DNA of 11,623 nt from Christensenellaceae bacterium (GTDB lineage Bacteria; Bacillota; Clostridia; Christensenellales; Aristaeellaceae), in contig JADGQP010000023.1 in assembly GCA_017881705.1 (NCBI GenBank), forward strand, positions 1 through 11,623, in the 5' to 3' direction. The position numbers were made by a program, and so were the translations under genes. Of the stretch, positions 1-5,243 are shown in pieces. The first letter of the stretch is position 1. The number at the start of each line of letters is the position of its first letter. The notes beneath the pieces were generated by a model, which worked only from the letters and a program-made list of their open reading frames with translations, was not told the origin of the DNA and made no database searches.

Positions 1-300
1 CAACACACGGTCGGCTTTCCATTGCTGGATTGCCGCCAGCCGCGAACCTTGCAGGTGCTTGCGCATGAGCATACAGAACATCGGCGGTTCGGCAGGGTTT
101 TCATAGGCTTGTTCGGTCAGCTGCGCACGCGCCTGGTCGGCGTTGGCAGTTAGCAGCAAACGCATGTTGCTACCCTGATTGCGCACTAAAAGCACCAGCG
201 TGTCGCGCTCCGGCTGGTTCACGCGATCCACGCGCCCGCCTGTAAGCGCCTGCGCCAGTTCGCGCTCCATAAAGGACAGGGTAAAGCCGTCCATGGGCAT
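1..300 (-). CDS. rqcH: RqcH (NFACT / fibronectin-binding-like) ribosome quality control protein, N-terminal part
   Basis: This is the start of a minus-strand gene that runs off the left edge; 100 codons are visible and the frame is open throughout. The protein begins MPMDGFTLSFMERELAQAL, followed by GGRVDRVNQPERD and, around residues 73-85, PPMFCMLMRKHLQG. These are hallmarks of the NFACT-N domain of RqcH/FbpA proteins (B. subtilis YloA). In that family the protein binds 60S-like stalled 50S subunits carrying peptidyl-tRNA and directs addition of C-terminal alanine tails that mark the peptide for degradation; this is family knowledge. The ATG at 298-300 is chosen because GGGAGG lies about 9 bases upstream and the family starts here. 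It is divergent from yicC, matching the yloA-yloC neighbourhood of B. subtilis. The catalytic and RNA-binding C-terminal parts cannot be judged because they lie outside the window. Confidence 0.9.
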   Translation of the reverse strand, partial: MPMDGFTLSFMERELAQALTGGRVDRVNQPERDTLVLLVRNQGSNMRLLLTANADQARAQLTEQAYENPAEPPMFCMLMRKHLQGSRLAAIQQWKADRVL

Positions 301-332
301 TTCGTTGGCCCTCCCGCTATAAAATCCATCTG

Positions 333-361
333 ATGATAGCACAATGCCGCCGTGGGCGCAA
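333..361 (-). promoter_or_regulatory. Putative promoter of rqcH (extended -10 type)
   Basis: On the minus strand TATCAT (333-338) is preceded by TGC, giving an extended -10, and a weak TTGCGC (-35, 356-361) lies 17 bases further upstream. It sits about 30 bases before the rqcH start codon. The -35 matches consensus only in its TTG, so the extended -10 probably carries the recognition. Confidence 0.5.
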
Positions 362-393
362 CGGCGTCGGTTGTGGAAAACGCGGCGGAAGAC

Positions 394-422
394 TTTTCAA
401 AACGCGCCGCTTGTGTTATAAT
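394..422 (+). promoter_or_regulatory. Putative promoter of the yicC-remA-gmk-rpoZ-coaBC operon
   Basis: A perfect TATAAT at 417-422 is preceded, with a 17-base spacer, by TTTTCA at 394-399 (4 of 6 matches to TTGACA). Transcription would start near 429, leaving a leader of about 40 bases before the yicC ATG. It is the only good promoter seen ahead of the operon and is back to back with that of rqcH. Confidence 0.6.
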
Positions 423-468
423 CAAATTTAACCTCACAGCCAAAGGCGGAAAGGTGGGATGGGCAAGA

Positions 469-1341
469 ATGCTCAGCATGACGGGTTATGGCCGTAGCCA
501 TGTCAACCGTGACGGACGCGACCTGCTGTTGGAGCTGAAAACCGTGAACCACCGTTTTTTGGATGTGAGTTTTCGTATGCCCAAAGCGCTGACGTTTCTG
601 GAAGACACGCTGCGCGAGTTGATCGCCCAGAGTGAAATGAAACGCGGGCATGTGGACGTAACAGTCGTTTACCAAAACCGCAGGCCGGATGCCAACGTGG
701 TGACGATTGACCAGGCACTGCTGGCGCAATGCGTGCAGGAAACGGGCGAAATCGCGCGGACGCTGCGGCTGCCTCCGCCTAACATGGCGGAACTGCTTAC
801 GCTAAGTGGCGCGCTGACGGTGCTGCCCGCCGAGGAAGATGCGCGGGCGGTTACGACGCTGGCAACGGAAGCGTACGCCGAGGCGTTTGCTCAAGTACAG
901 GCGATGCGTCTGCGCGAAGGCGAGGCGCTTGCCGCGGACTTGACAGCCAATCTGTCGCAGACAGAAGAACTGACTCAGCAAATCGCCGCGCGGGCACCGG
1001 CCGTGCCGCAAGGTTACCGTGAACGGCTGGAAGCCAGGCTGACCGAATGGAAGATTCAAACGCCGGAACCGCAGCGGATAGCCCAGGAAGTCGCAACCAT
1101 GGCGGATCGCTGCGCGATAGACGAAGAACTGGCCCGTTTGCAAAGCCATTTCGAGCAGTTCAGAGCTTGCCTGACCGCCAAGGGCGAAACCGGCCGAAAA
1201 ATGGATTTTCTTTTACAGGAAATGAACCGTGAGGTAAACACTATCGGCTCTAAGGCGAGCGACGTACAAATCGCGGGCTGTGTGGTGGAAATGAAATGCC
1301 TGTTGGAGAAACTGCGTGAGCAGGTGCAAAACGTTGCATAA
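469..1341 (+). CDS. yicC: YicC/YloC family endoribonuclease
   Basis: The 290-residue protein matches the usual family length and starts with the family signature MLSMTGYGRS. Near the C-terminus it carries the conserved blocks RCAIDEELARLQSHF (about 214-228) and GRKMDFLLQEMNREVNTIGSK (about 242-262), the most conserved part of the family. YicC/YloC proteins are reported as endoribonucleases acting in the cytoplasm on RNA; substrates here are unknown. The frame is open upstream to an ATG at 352, but that extension would cross the promoter's -10 and adds residues absent from the family, so the ATG at 469 is preferred. A purine-rich AAGGTGGGATGGG stretch precedes it. It is the first gene of a five-gene operon; remA follows after 13 bases. 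Confidence 0.93.
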   Translation: MLSMTGYGRSHVNRDGRDLLLELKTVNHRFLDVSFRMPKALTFLEDTLRELIAQSEMKRGHVDVTVVYQNRRPDANVVTIDQALLAQCVQETGEIARTLRLPPPNMAELLTLSGALTVLPAEEDARAVTTLATEAYAEAFAQVQAMRLREGEALAADLTANLSQTEELTQQIAARAPAVPQGYRERLEARLTEWKIQTPEPQRIAQEVATMADRCAIDEELARLQSHFEQFRACLTAKGETGRKMDFLLQEMNREVNTIGSKASDVQIAGCVVEMKCLLEKLREQVQNVA

Positions 1342-1354
1342 CGGGAGGCGCGAA

Positions 1355-1624
1355 ATGAGGCTTATCAACATTGGCTTTGGCAACATGATCGTTTCGGAAC
1401 GCATCGTGGCGGTCGTCAGCCCCGACAGCGCGCCGGTGAAGCGGCTGGTGCAGGAAGCCCGCGACCTGAAAAAGATTGTGGACGCAACGCAGGGACGCCG
1501 CACGCGTGCCGTGATCGTCACAGACAGCGGCCACGTTATATTATCCGCCATCCAGCCCGAGACCGTCGCCAACCGTTCAGCCGGTCGTGACGTGGCGGCG
1601 CTGATGGAAGATAAGGAGATTTAA
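1355..1624 (+). CDS. remA: RemA-family DNA-binding regulator (DUF370)
   Basis: The 89-residue protein matches RemA (YlzA) of B. subtilis almost end to end: MRLINIGFGNMIVSERI, VSPDSAPVKRLVQEAR, VDATQGRRTRAVIV and HVILSAIQPETVANR. In B. subtilis RemA forms oligomeric rings that bind DNA and activates biofilm matrix and osmoprotection genes; its DNA contacts involve arginines like R16 and those of the GRRTR block (47-51) seen here. Many RemA-bearing Clostridia do not make that matrix, so the target set here is unknown. The ATG at 1355 is chosen for its fit to the family start and the GGGAGG 5-10 bases upstream. It lies between yicC and gmk, the conserved position in Bacillota. The frame is open 13 codons further upstream, but that would overlap yicC. 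Confidence 0.95.
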   Translation: MRLINIGFGNMIVSERIVAVVSPDSAPVKRLVQEARDLKKIVDATQGRRTRAVIVTDSGHVILSAIQPETVANRSAGRDVAALMEDKEI

Positions 1625-1626
1625 GC

Positions 1627-2238
1627 ATGGGCGTAATCGTCAAACGATCAGGCATGTTGCTGATTATCTCCGGCCCTTCGGGCACGGGCAAGGGCACGCT
1701 GGTGAAAAGGCTGATGGCGGGCGATCCGAGCATCGCGTTTTCCTGCAGCGTCACCACCCGAGCGCCCAGACAGGGCGAGATTGAAGGCATTGACTACCAT
1801 TTCGTAAACGATGCGGAATACGACCGAATGCTTGAAGACGATGAGTTTTTAGAACATGCTACGGTGCACGGGCATCGGTACGGTACGCTCAAGGCGCAGG
1901 TTGAAAAACTGTTGGCTACGGGTAAGAACGTACTACTGGATATCGATCCACAGGGAGCTATCGCCGTGATGGCCAAAGCGAAGGATTATGTCAGTATTTT
2001 TATCCTTCCGCCCAGCTTCAGCGCCCTGCGTGTACGATTGCACACCCGCAATACCGACGACCCGGCGGAGATTGAGCGCCGCTTGCGCAACGCGCGCAAG
2101 GAAGTACTTAACATCAACAAATACCAGTACGCGGTGATTAACGATGATCTGGAACTGGCCATATCCCAGCTTACCAGCATCGTCAACGCCGAAAAACAAC
2201 GTACCATCCGTTTTATGCCGACCATATTGGAAGACTGA
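1627..2238 (+). CDS. gmk: Guanylate kinase
   Basis: The enzyme phosphorylates GMP (and dGMP) to the diphosphate using ATP, in the cytoplasm, feeding GTP and (p)ppGpp pools. The 203-residue product has the usual length. The P-loop is GPSGTGKGT at residues 16-24, followed by the GMP-binding segment SVTTRAPRQGEIEGIDYHFV and the lid/core segments ending in RRLRNARKE. The ATG at 1627 is supported by AAGGAGAT about 6 bases upstream, which lies inside the last codons of remA; the two genes are separated by 2 bases, suggesting coupled translation. An internal ATG at residue 10 would also keep the P-loop but has no Shine-Dalgarno sequence. Its stop codon overlaps the ribosome binding site of rpoZ. Confidence 0.96.
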   Translation: MGVIVKRSGMLLIISGPSGTGKGTLVKRLMAGDPSIAFSCSVTTRAPRQGEIEGIDYHFVNDAEYDRMLEDDEFLEHATVHGHRYGTLKAQVEKLLATGKNVLLDIDPQGAIAVMAKAKDYVSIFILPPSFSALRVRLHTRNTDDPAEIERRLRNARKEVLNINKYQYAVINDDLELAISQLTSIVNAEKQRTIRFMPTILED

Positions 2239-2251
2239 GGAGGAACCGCAA

Positions 2252-2464
2252 ATGGCTATTGTGAATCCGACGATCGTAGAATTGTGCGAAAAGGTGGACT
2301 GCCGTTACACACTGGTGGTGGAGGCGAGCAAACGCGCGCGCCAGTTACTGGGCGGCGCGCAGCCGATGGTGGACCCAAAGGACATGAAACCCCTGCAGAT
2401 CGCTGTGGACGAGATTAACCGCGGGCTGTTGACTTACAGCCGCAACCCGGACATGGAGGAATAA
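2252..2464 (+). CDS. rpoZ: DNA-directed RNA polymerase omega subunit
   Basis: This 70-residue protein is the small omega subunit, which helps fold the beta-prime subunit and assemble RNA polymerase. The family motif YTLVVEASKRARQL (residues 19-32) is clear, followed by KPLQIAVDEINRGLLTY near the C-terminus. Its length suits Bacillota omega. The ATG at 2252 is set by GAGGAGG at 2237-2243, which overlaps the gmk stop. The same frame is open further upstream inside gmk, but that sequence is not omega-like. Its stop abuts the coaBC start directly. The gmk-rpoZ pairing is widely conserved. Confidence 0.95.
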   Translation: MAIVNPTIVELCEKVDCRYTLVVEASKRARQLLGGAQPMVDPKDMKPLQIAVDEINRGLLTYSRNPDMEE

Positions 2465-3667
2465 GTGGAAGCGAACATCATTGTCGGCGTCTCGGGAGGA
2501 ATCGCCGCATATAAGGCCGCGGAGTTGGTTTCCAGCCTTGTAAAGCTGGGCGCCAACGTGGAAGTGATTCTTACACCCAACGCCGCGCAGCTGGTAACGC
2601 CCGCTACGTTTGAGGCGCTCAGCCATAACCCGGTGCGGGTGGACACATTTGTGCAGAAAATAAGCCGCGAGATCGGTCACGTAGCGCTTGCACAGCGTGC
2701 CGACCTCATGATTGTCGCACCCGCGACTGCCAACACCATGGCCAAGCTGGCGTGCGGCATAGCTGACAACATGCTTACGTCCACAGCGCTTGCCACGAAA
2801 GCGCCCCTTTTAATTGCGCCCGCGATGAATACAACTATGTGGGAGGCGGAGGCAACGCAGGCGAACCTGCGTACCTTGCTGGCCCGCGGCGCGCACATCG
2901 TTGGGCCGGACAGCGGCAGCCTCGCGTGCGGAACGGTCGGTTCCGGCCGTATGAGCGAGCCGACGGAGATCGTGGCCGAAGCGCTGCGGCTGCTGGGACG
3001 TAAAAGCGATTGGGAAGGCCTTAACGTGCTGATTACCGCGGGGCCGACCCGCGAGCACCTCGACCCCGTGCGCTTCATGAGCAACGAATCCTCCGGAAAG
3101 ATGGGTTTTGCGCTGGCCAGGGCGGCGATGGAACGCGGCGCGAAGGTAACACTTGTGGCGGGGCCAACCACGGAAACGCCTCCGTCGGGCGCGGTGCTGA
3201 CACGTGTGGAAAGCACACTGGATCTTTTATCTGCCATGGAAGCCCTGTGCGACGCGCAGGATGTGATCATTCAGGCCGCCGCGCCTGCTGATTACCGCTT
3301 TGAAGCCCCCAGCGGAAAGAAGCTCAAGAAAAACGGCGGAGAGCCGCTGACGTTAAAACTGGTGGAAAATCCGGATGTCGCCAAGGCGGTGGCCGCCAGG
3401 AAGAAAGATAACCAAACCCTGATCGGTTTTGCGGCTGAAACCGACGATGCGCTGGCGAACGCTCGCCGGAAACTTACGGACAAAGGCCTGGACATGATCG
3501 TGCTGAACGACGTTACAAGGAAAGGCGCGGGCTTTGGCACGGATACCAATATCGCCACGCTGATTACGCGCCGGGACGAAACGGAGTGTCCGCTGATGAG
3601 CAAGCGCGAGCTGGCCGAGCGCATCCTGGACGCGGCGTTAGCCCTGCATACGATTCAGCCGAAATAA
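2465..3667 (+). CDS. coaBC: Bifunctional phosphopantothenoylcysteine decarboxylase / phosphopantothenate-cysteine ligase
   Basis: This 400-residue fusion performs two consecutive steps of coenzyme A synthesis: joining cysteine to 4'-phosphopantothenate (CoaB) and decarboxylating the product with bound FMN (CoaC). The N-terminal flavoprotein domain (1 to about 180) has GVSGGIAAYKA, the proposed catalytic His72 (GHVALA), PAMNTTMW (119-126) and the ACGTVGSGRM flap with Cys155. The CoaB domain (about 185-400) has LITAGPTREHLDPVRFMSN, SSGKMG, AAPADYR and the KKLKK lysine cluster near 285-289. The start is GTG at 2465, immediately after the rpoZ stop, with GGAGG at 2455-2459 inside the rpoZ end. 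It is the last gene of the operon; a terminator follows after 9 bases. Confidence 0.97.
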   Translation: MEANIIVGVSGGIAAYKAAELVSSLVKLGANVEVILTPNAAQLVTPATFEALSHNPVRVDTFVQKISREIGHVALAQRADLMIVAPATANTMAKLACGIADNMLTSTALATKAPLLIAPAMNTTMWEAEATQANLRTLLARGAHIVGPDSGSLACGTVGSGRMSEPTEIVAEALRLLGRKSDWEGLNVLITAGPTREHLDPVRFMSNESSGKMGFALARAAMERGAKVTLVAGPTTETPPSGAVLTRVESTLDLLSAMEALCDAQDVIIQAAAPADYRFEAPSGKKLKKNGGEPLTLKLVENPDVAKAVAARKKDNQTLIGFAAETDDALANARRKLTDKGLDMIVLNDVTRKGAGFGTDTNIATLITRRDETECPLMSKRELAERILDAALALHTIQPK

Positions 3668-3676
3668 CGGTTGCGT

Positions 3677-3725
3677 GCGCCTTTTACGTGTCCGCTCGAC
3701 AGACGCGAAAGGGGCGCCTTTTTTT
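3677..3725 (+). terminator. Intrinsic terminator of the coaBC operon
   Basis: GCGCC (3677-3681) pairs with GGCGC (3713-3717), TTT pairs with AAA, and CGTGTC pairs with GACGCG further in, leaving a loop of about nine bases. Seven T residues follow at 3719-3725. It separates the operon from the tRNA promoter 23 bases downstream. Confidence 0.88.
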
Positions 3726-3747
3726 GTGAAAACGGCGATTTTAATCC

Positions 3748-3776
3748 TTGACAAAACGAATAATCGAGGTTATGAT
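3748..3776 (+). promoter_or_regulatory. Strong promoter of the tRNA operon
   Basis: Perfect TTGACA (3748-3753), a 17-base spacer and TATGAT (3771-3776) fit a strong sigma-A promoter. Transcription would start near 3783, giving a leader of roughly 54 bases before tRNA-Val. That leader holds a small hairpin GAGCT-TCGG-AGCTC (3813-3826) and a possible GCCGC/GCGGC stem, perhaps relevant to 5' processing. Confidence 0.85.
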
Positions 3777-3836
3777 ATATCACGTCGCCGCGCTGAAAAG
3801 CCTTGCGGCAAAGAGCTTCGGAGCTCGTAGTTGCCC

Positions 3837-3912
3837 GGGAGCATAGCTCAGTTGGTAGAGCATCTGCCTTACAAGCAGAGGGTCACAGGTTCGAGCCCTG
3901 TTGTTCCCACCA
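3837..3912 (+). tRNA. tRNA-Val (anticodon UAC)
   Basis: A 76-base cloverleaf: acceptor GGGAGCA pairs with TGTTCCC (one G-U), D-arm GCTCAGTTGGTAGAGC, anticodon stem TCTGC/GCAGA around loop CTTACAA (anticodon TAC, 3870-3872) and T-arm with GTTCGAG. Discriminator A and an encoded CCA end the gene. First of five tRNAs in one transcription unit. Confidence 0.97.
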
Positions 3913-3921
3913 ATTCCATAC

Positions 3922-3998
3922 GGCCAAGTAGTTCAGTTGGTTAGAATGCCAGCCTGTCACGCTGGAGGTCGAGGGTTCGAGCCCCTTCTTGGTCGCCA
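3922..3998 (+). tRNA. tRNA-Asp (anticodon GUC)
   Basis: A 77-base cloverleaf: acceptor GGCCAAG pairs with CTTGGTC, anticodon stem CCAGC/GCTGG around loop CTGTCAC (anticodon GTC, 3956-3958), and T-loop GTTCGAG. Discriminator G is the expected aspartate identity base, and CCA is encoded. It lies 9 bases after tRNA-Val. Confidence 0.97.
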
Positions 3999-4001
3999 TA
4001 T

Positions 4002-4077
4002 GCCTTGGTAGCTCAGTCGGTAGAGCAGGAGACTGAAAATCTCCGTGTCGGTGGTTCGATTCCGCCCCAAGGCACCA
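4002..4077 (+). tRNA. tRNA-Phe (anticodon GAA)
   Basis: A 76-base cloverleaf: acceptor GCCTTGG pairs with CCAAGGC, anticodon stem GGAGA/TCTCC around loop CTGAAAA (anticodon GAA, 4035-4037), and T-loop GTTCGAT. Discriminator A and encoded CCA. Only three bases separate it from tRNA-Asp. Confidence 0.97.
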
Positions 4078-4083
4078 TGGTTT

Positions 4084-4158
4084 GCGGTAGTAGCTCAGTG
4101 GTAGAGTGCCACCTTGCCAAGGTGGAAGTCGCGAGTCCGAATCTCGTCTACCGCTCCA
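4084..4158 (+). tRNA. tRNA-Gly (anticodon GCC)
   Basis: A 75-base cloverleaf: acceptor GCGGTAG pairs with CTACCGC, anticodon stem CCACC/GGTGG around loop TTGCCAA (anticodon GCC, 4116-4118), and T-loop GTCCGAA rather than the usual TTC form. Discriminator T and encoded CCA. A U discriminator is usual for tRNA-Gly in bacteria. Confidence 0.96.
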
Positions 4159-4170
4159 CAATCCCCTTAA

Positions 4171-4190
4171 AGCGATGAAAGTTCATCGCT
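4171..4190 (+). other. Hairpin in the tRNA-Gly/tRNA-Cys spacer
   Basis: AGCGATGA (4171-4178) and TCATCGCT (4183-4190) form a perfect 8-bp stem with a 4-base loop AAGT. No T-run follows, only a pyrimidine-rich CTTCTCTATT, so it is a poor terminator. It may be a processing structure or partial attenuator. The spacer (40 bases) is the longest in the tRNA array. Confidence 0.55.
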
Positions 4191-4198
4191 TCTCTATT

Positions 4199-4273
4199 GG
4201 TGCCATAGCCAAGTGGTAAGGCGAAGGTCTGCAAAACCTTTATTCCCCGGTCCGAATCCGGGTGGCACCTCCA
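4199..4273 (+). tRNA. tRNA-Cys (anticodon GCA)
   Basis: A 75-base cloverleaf: acceptor GGTGCCA pairs with TGGCACC, anticodon stem AAGGT/ACCTT around loop CTGCAAA (anticodon GCA, 4231-4233), and T-loop GTCCGAA. Discriminator U is the main cysteine identity base, and CCA is encoded. Last tRNA of the array; the terminator at 4360 lies about 86 bases downstream. Confidence 0.97.
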
Positions 4274-4315
4274 ACGGTCGCTAAAGCTCCCTTTGGGAAT
4301 GGGACTGCGGTCCCC

Positions 4316-4393
4316 CTCCCAACCTCCCCCTAAGGGGAAGAGAACGAAACGACGAACCTAAAACGCTCTGTCTGTAAAAGACGGGGCGTTTTG
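4316..4393 (+). repeat. Repeat unit, copy 1 (about 78 bases, ends in a terminator hairpin)
   Basis: The unit starts CTCCCAACC, holds a small CCCC/GGGG palindrome, then AAGAGAACGAA and the hairpin that begins AAAACGCTCTGTCTG. The second copy starts 113 bases later. By my alignment the two differ at roughly eight positions plus one inserted base in the terminator loop. Confidence 0.85.
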
Positions 4394-4399
4394 CTTTTT
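4360..4399 (+). terminator. Terminator of the tRNA operon (repeat copy 1)
   Basis: A 14-bp stem, AAAACGCTCTGTCT pairing with AGACGGGGCGTTTT (with G-U pairs), closes a 5-base loop GTAAA. T residues follow at 4389-4392 and 4395-4399. It is placed correctly to end the tRNA transcript. The A-rich left arm gives a weaker T-run on the opposite strand. Confidence 0.88.
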
Positions 4400-4428
4400 C
4401 ATTGTATAAGAATCACCGGAGAAGCTGA

Positions 4429-4507
4429 CTCCCAACCGCCCCCTTGAGGGAAGAGAACGAAGCGACAAACTAAAAACGCTCTGTCTGTTAAAAGACGGGG
4501 CGTTTTG
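4429..4507 (+). repeat. Repeat unit, copy 2
   Basis: The second copy of the 78-base unit, with the small palindrome altered to CCC-TTGA-GGG and one extra T in the terminator loop. The copies are separated by a unique stretch of about 35 bases (4394-4428). Confidence 0.85.
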
Positions 4508-4522
4508 GCTATTGTCTTTTTT
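4473..4522. terminator. Second, probably bidirectional terminator (repeat copy 2)
   Basis: The same 14-bp stem (4473-4506) closes a 6-base loop. On the plus strand TTTT closes the stem and a T6 run follows at 4517-4522. On the minus strand the stem ends in GCGTTTTT, giving five U residues, so it can also end the recX transcript arriving from the right; no other minus-strand terminator is seen after recX. Confidence 0.75.
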
Positions 4523-4604
4523 CCTTTATTGCGACGACAATATTTTATCATTATATTTATTGCATTGGGTCGATTCCATGTTGTTTGGACGGAAAAAAAG
4601 AGGG

Positions 4605-5237
4605 CTATAGTTCTTCTTTCATTTGCCGTATCGCGGTTTTTAAGGCGCGCGCGGCTTCGCCATAGGCGTACCCGCGGCGTTGCAGGGCTGCGAGCGCTTT
4701 TCGGATCGCCTCTGATTCCGGCAGGCTGTGATAGCGGCGCAGAAACTTGCCGGCAAGCGCGGTGGCTTGCGTGTCCATTTCCTCTGCGTCTAGTTCGGAT
4801 ACGGCAGCCTGCGCGGTTGCGCTGTCCACGCCCTTTTGGCGAAGCTCCTGCAGTATGCGGGGTTGGCCAAGGCCGAGGGATGCGCGGGCCTGCGTCCAGG
4901 AACGCGCGAAAGATTCATCGTCCAGCAATTTTTCTTTTTCCAGTTTATACAGCACCATTTCAACCGTGTCCGGCAGGCAGCCACGCGCGTTCAGGCTTCG
5001 CTCCACCTCATGAAAACTGCGCGAGCGGATGGCTAACAATTTAACGGCGTAGTCCAGCGCGGCGGGGTATTGCAGCAGCAGCAGTTCCTGGAGGTATTGC
5101 TCAAGGTCAAGCGCCTGCTCCTCGGCAAGCGGCAGTGCGCGGTATTCGGCTTTGGAAAGGCGAAAAGTTTCCGTGTCGTTCACGGTCACGCGGAATCCGC
5201 TGCGATCTTCCCGCAGGCTGGTTACAAGATCGTTCAT
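4605..5237 (-). CDS. recX: RecX-family regulatory protein
   Basis: The 210-residue protein has the RecX pattern of repeated three-helix modules. After an N-terminal beta-rich segment (1 to about 60), the first module carries LLAIRSRSFHEVERSLNARG (about 67-86), the second EKEKLLDDESFARSWTQAR (about 99-117) followed by GQPRILQELRQKGVD, and the third ends in ALAALQRRGY. RecX binds RecA filaments and limits or modulates their recombination activity. The ATG at 5235-5237 is preceded by AGGAG (5249-5253), 11 bases away, which lies in the last codons of the upstream hydrolase gene; the genes are 6 bases apart. recA is not in the window. It is the last gene of the lgt cluster. Divergence is high, as usual in this family, so the call rests on motifs. 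Confidence 0.85.
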   Translation of the reverse strand: MNDLVTSLREDRSGFRVTVNDTETFRLSKAEYRALPLAEEQALDLEQYLQELLLLQYPAALDYAVKLLAIRSRSFHEVERSLNARGCLPDTVEMVLYKLEKEKLLDDESFARSWTQARASLGLGQPRILQELRQKGVDSATAQAAVSELDAEEMDTQATALAGKFLRRYHSLPESEAIRKALAALQRRGYAYGEAARALKTAIRQMKEEL

Positions 5238-5243
5238 GCTGGT

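Larger units (their letters stand above)
4274..4604. other. Gene-free region with small GC hairpins, a duplicated unit and terminators
   Basis: No credible coding frame is present. After tRNA-Cys come two small hairpins: TCCC-TTT-GGGA (4288-4298) and GGGAC-TGCG-GTCCC (4301-4314). The two-copy repeat with its terminators follows. The AT-rich remainder (about 4507-4604) is the 3' flank of the converging recX gene. The string of short C-rich/G-rich palindromes resembles dispersed intergenic repeats common in Clostridia genomes; that resemblance is from memory, not from a search. Confidence 0.7.

Noticed and set aside
352..468. Upstream extension of yicC to the ATG at 352
   Set aside because: The added 39 residues have no family counterpart and the promoter -10 at 417-422 lies within the extension; the ATG at 469 gives the standard N-terminus.
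3883..4161. Minus-strand open frame of 92 codons with segments like GLEPSTSSVTGWHSNQLNY
   Set aside because: It is antisense to the Val, Asp, Phe and Gly tRNAs. Such frames are a well-known source of spurious proteins in databases because the tRNA sequences are conserved.
3837..4273. tRNA array as an integration site with a mobile element
   Set aside because: No integrase, phage gene or repeated tRNA 3' end is visible on either side.
4505..5044. Plus-strand open frame of 179 codons
   Set aside because: It lies antisense to recX, which has clear family motifs; the plus frame is arginine- and cysteine-rich with no recognisable domain and no good ribosome binding site.
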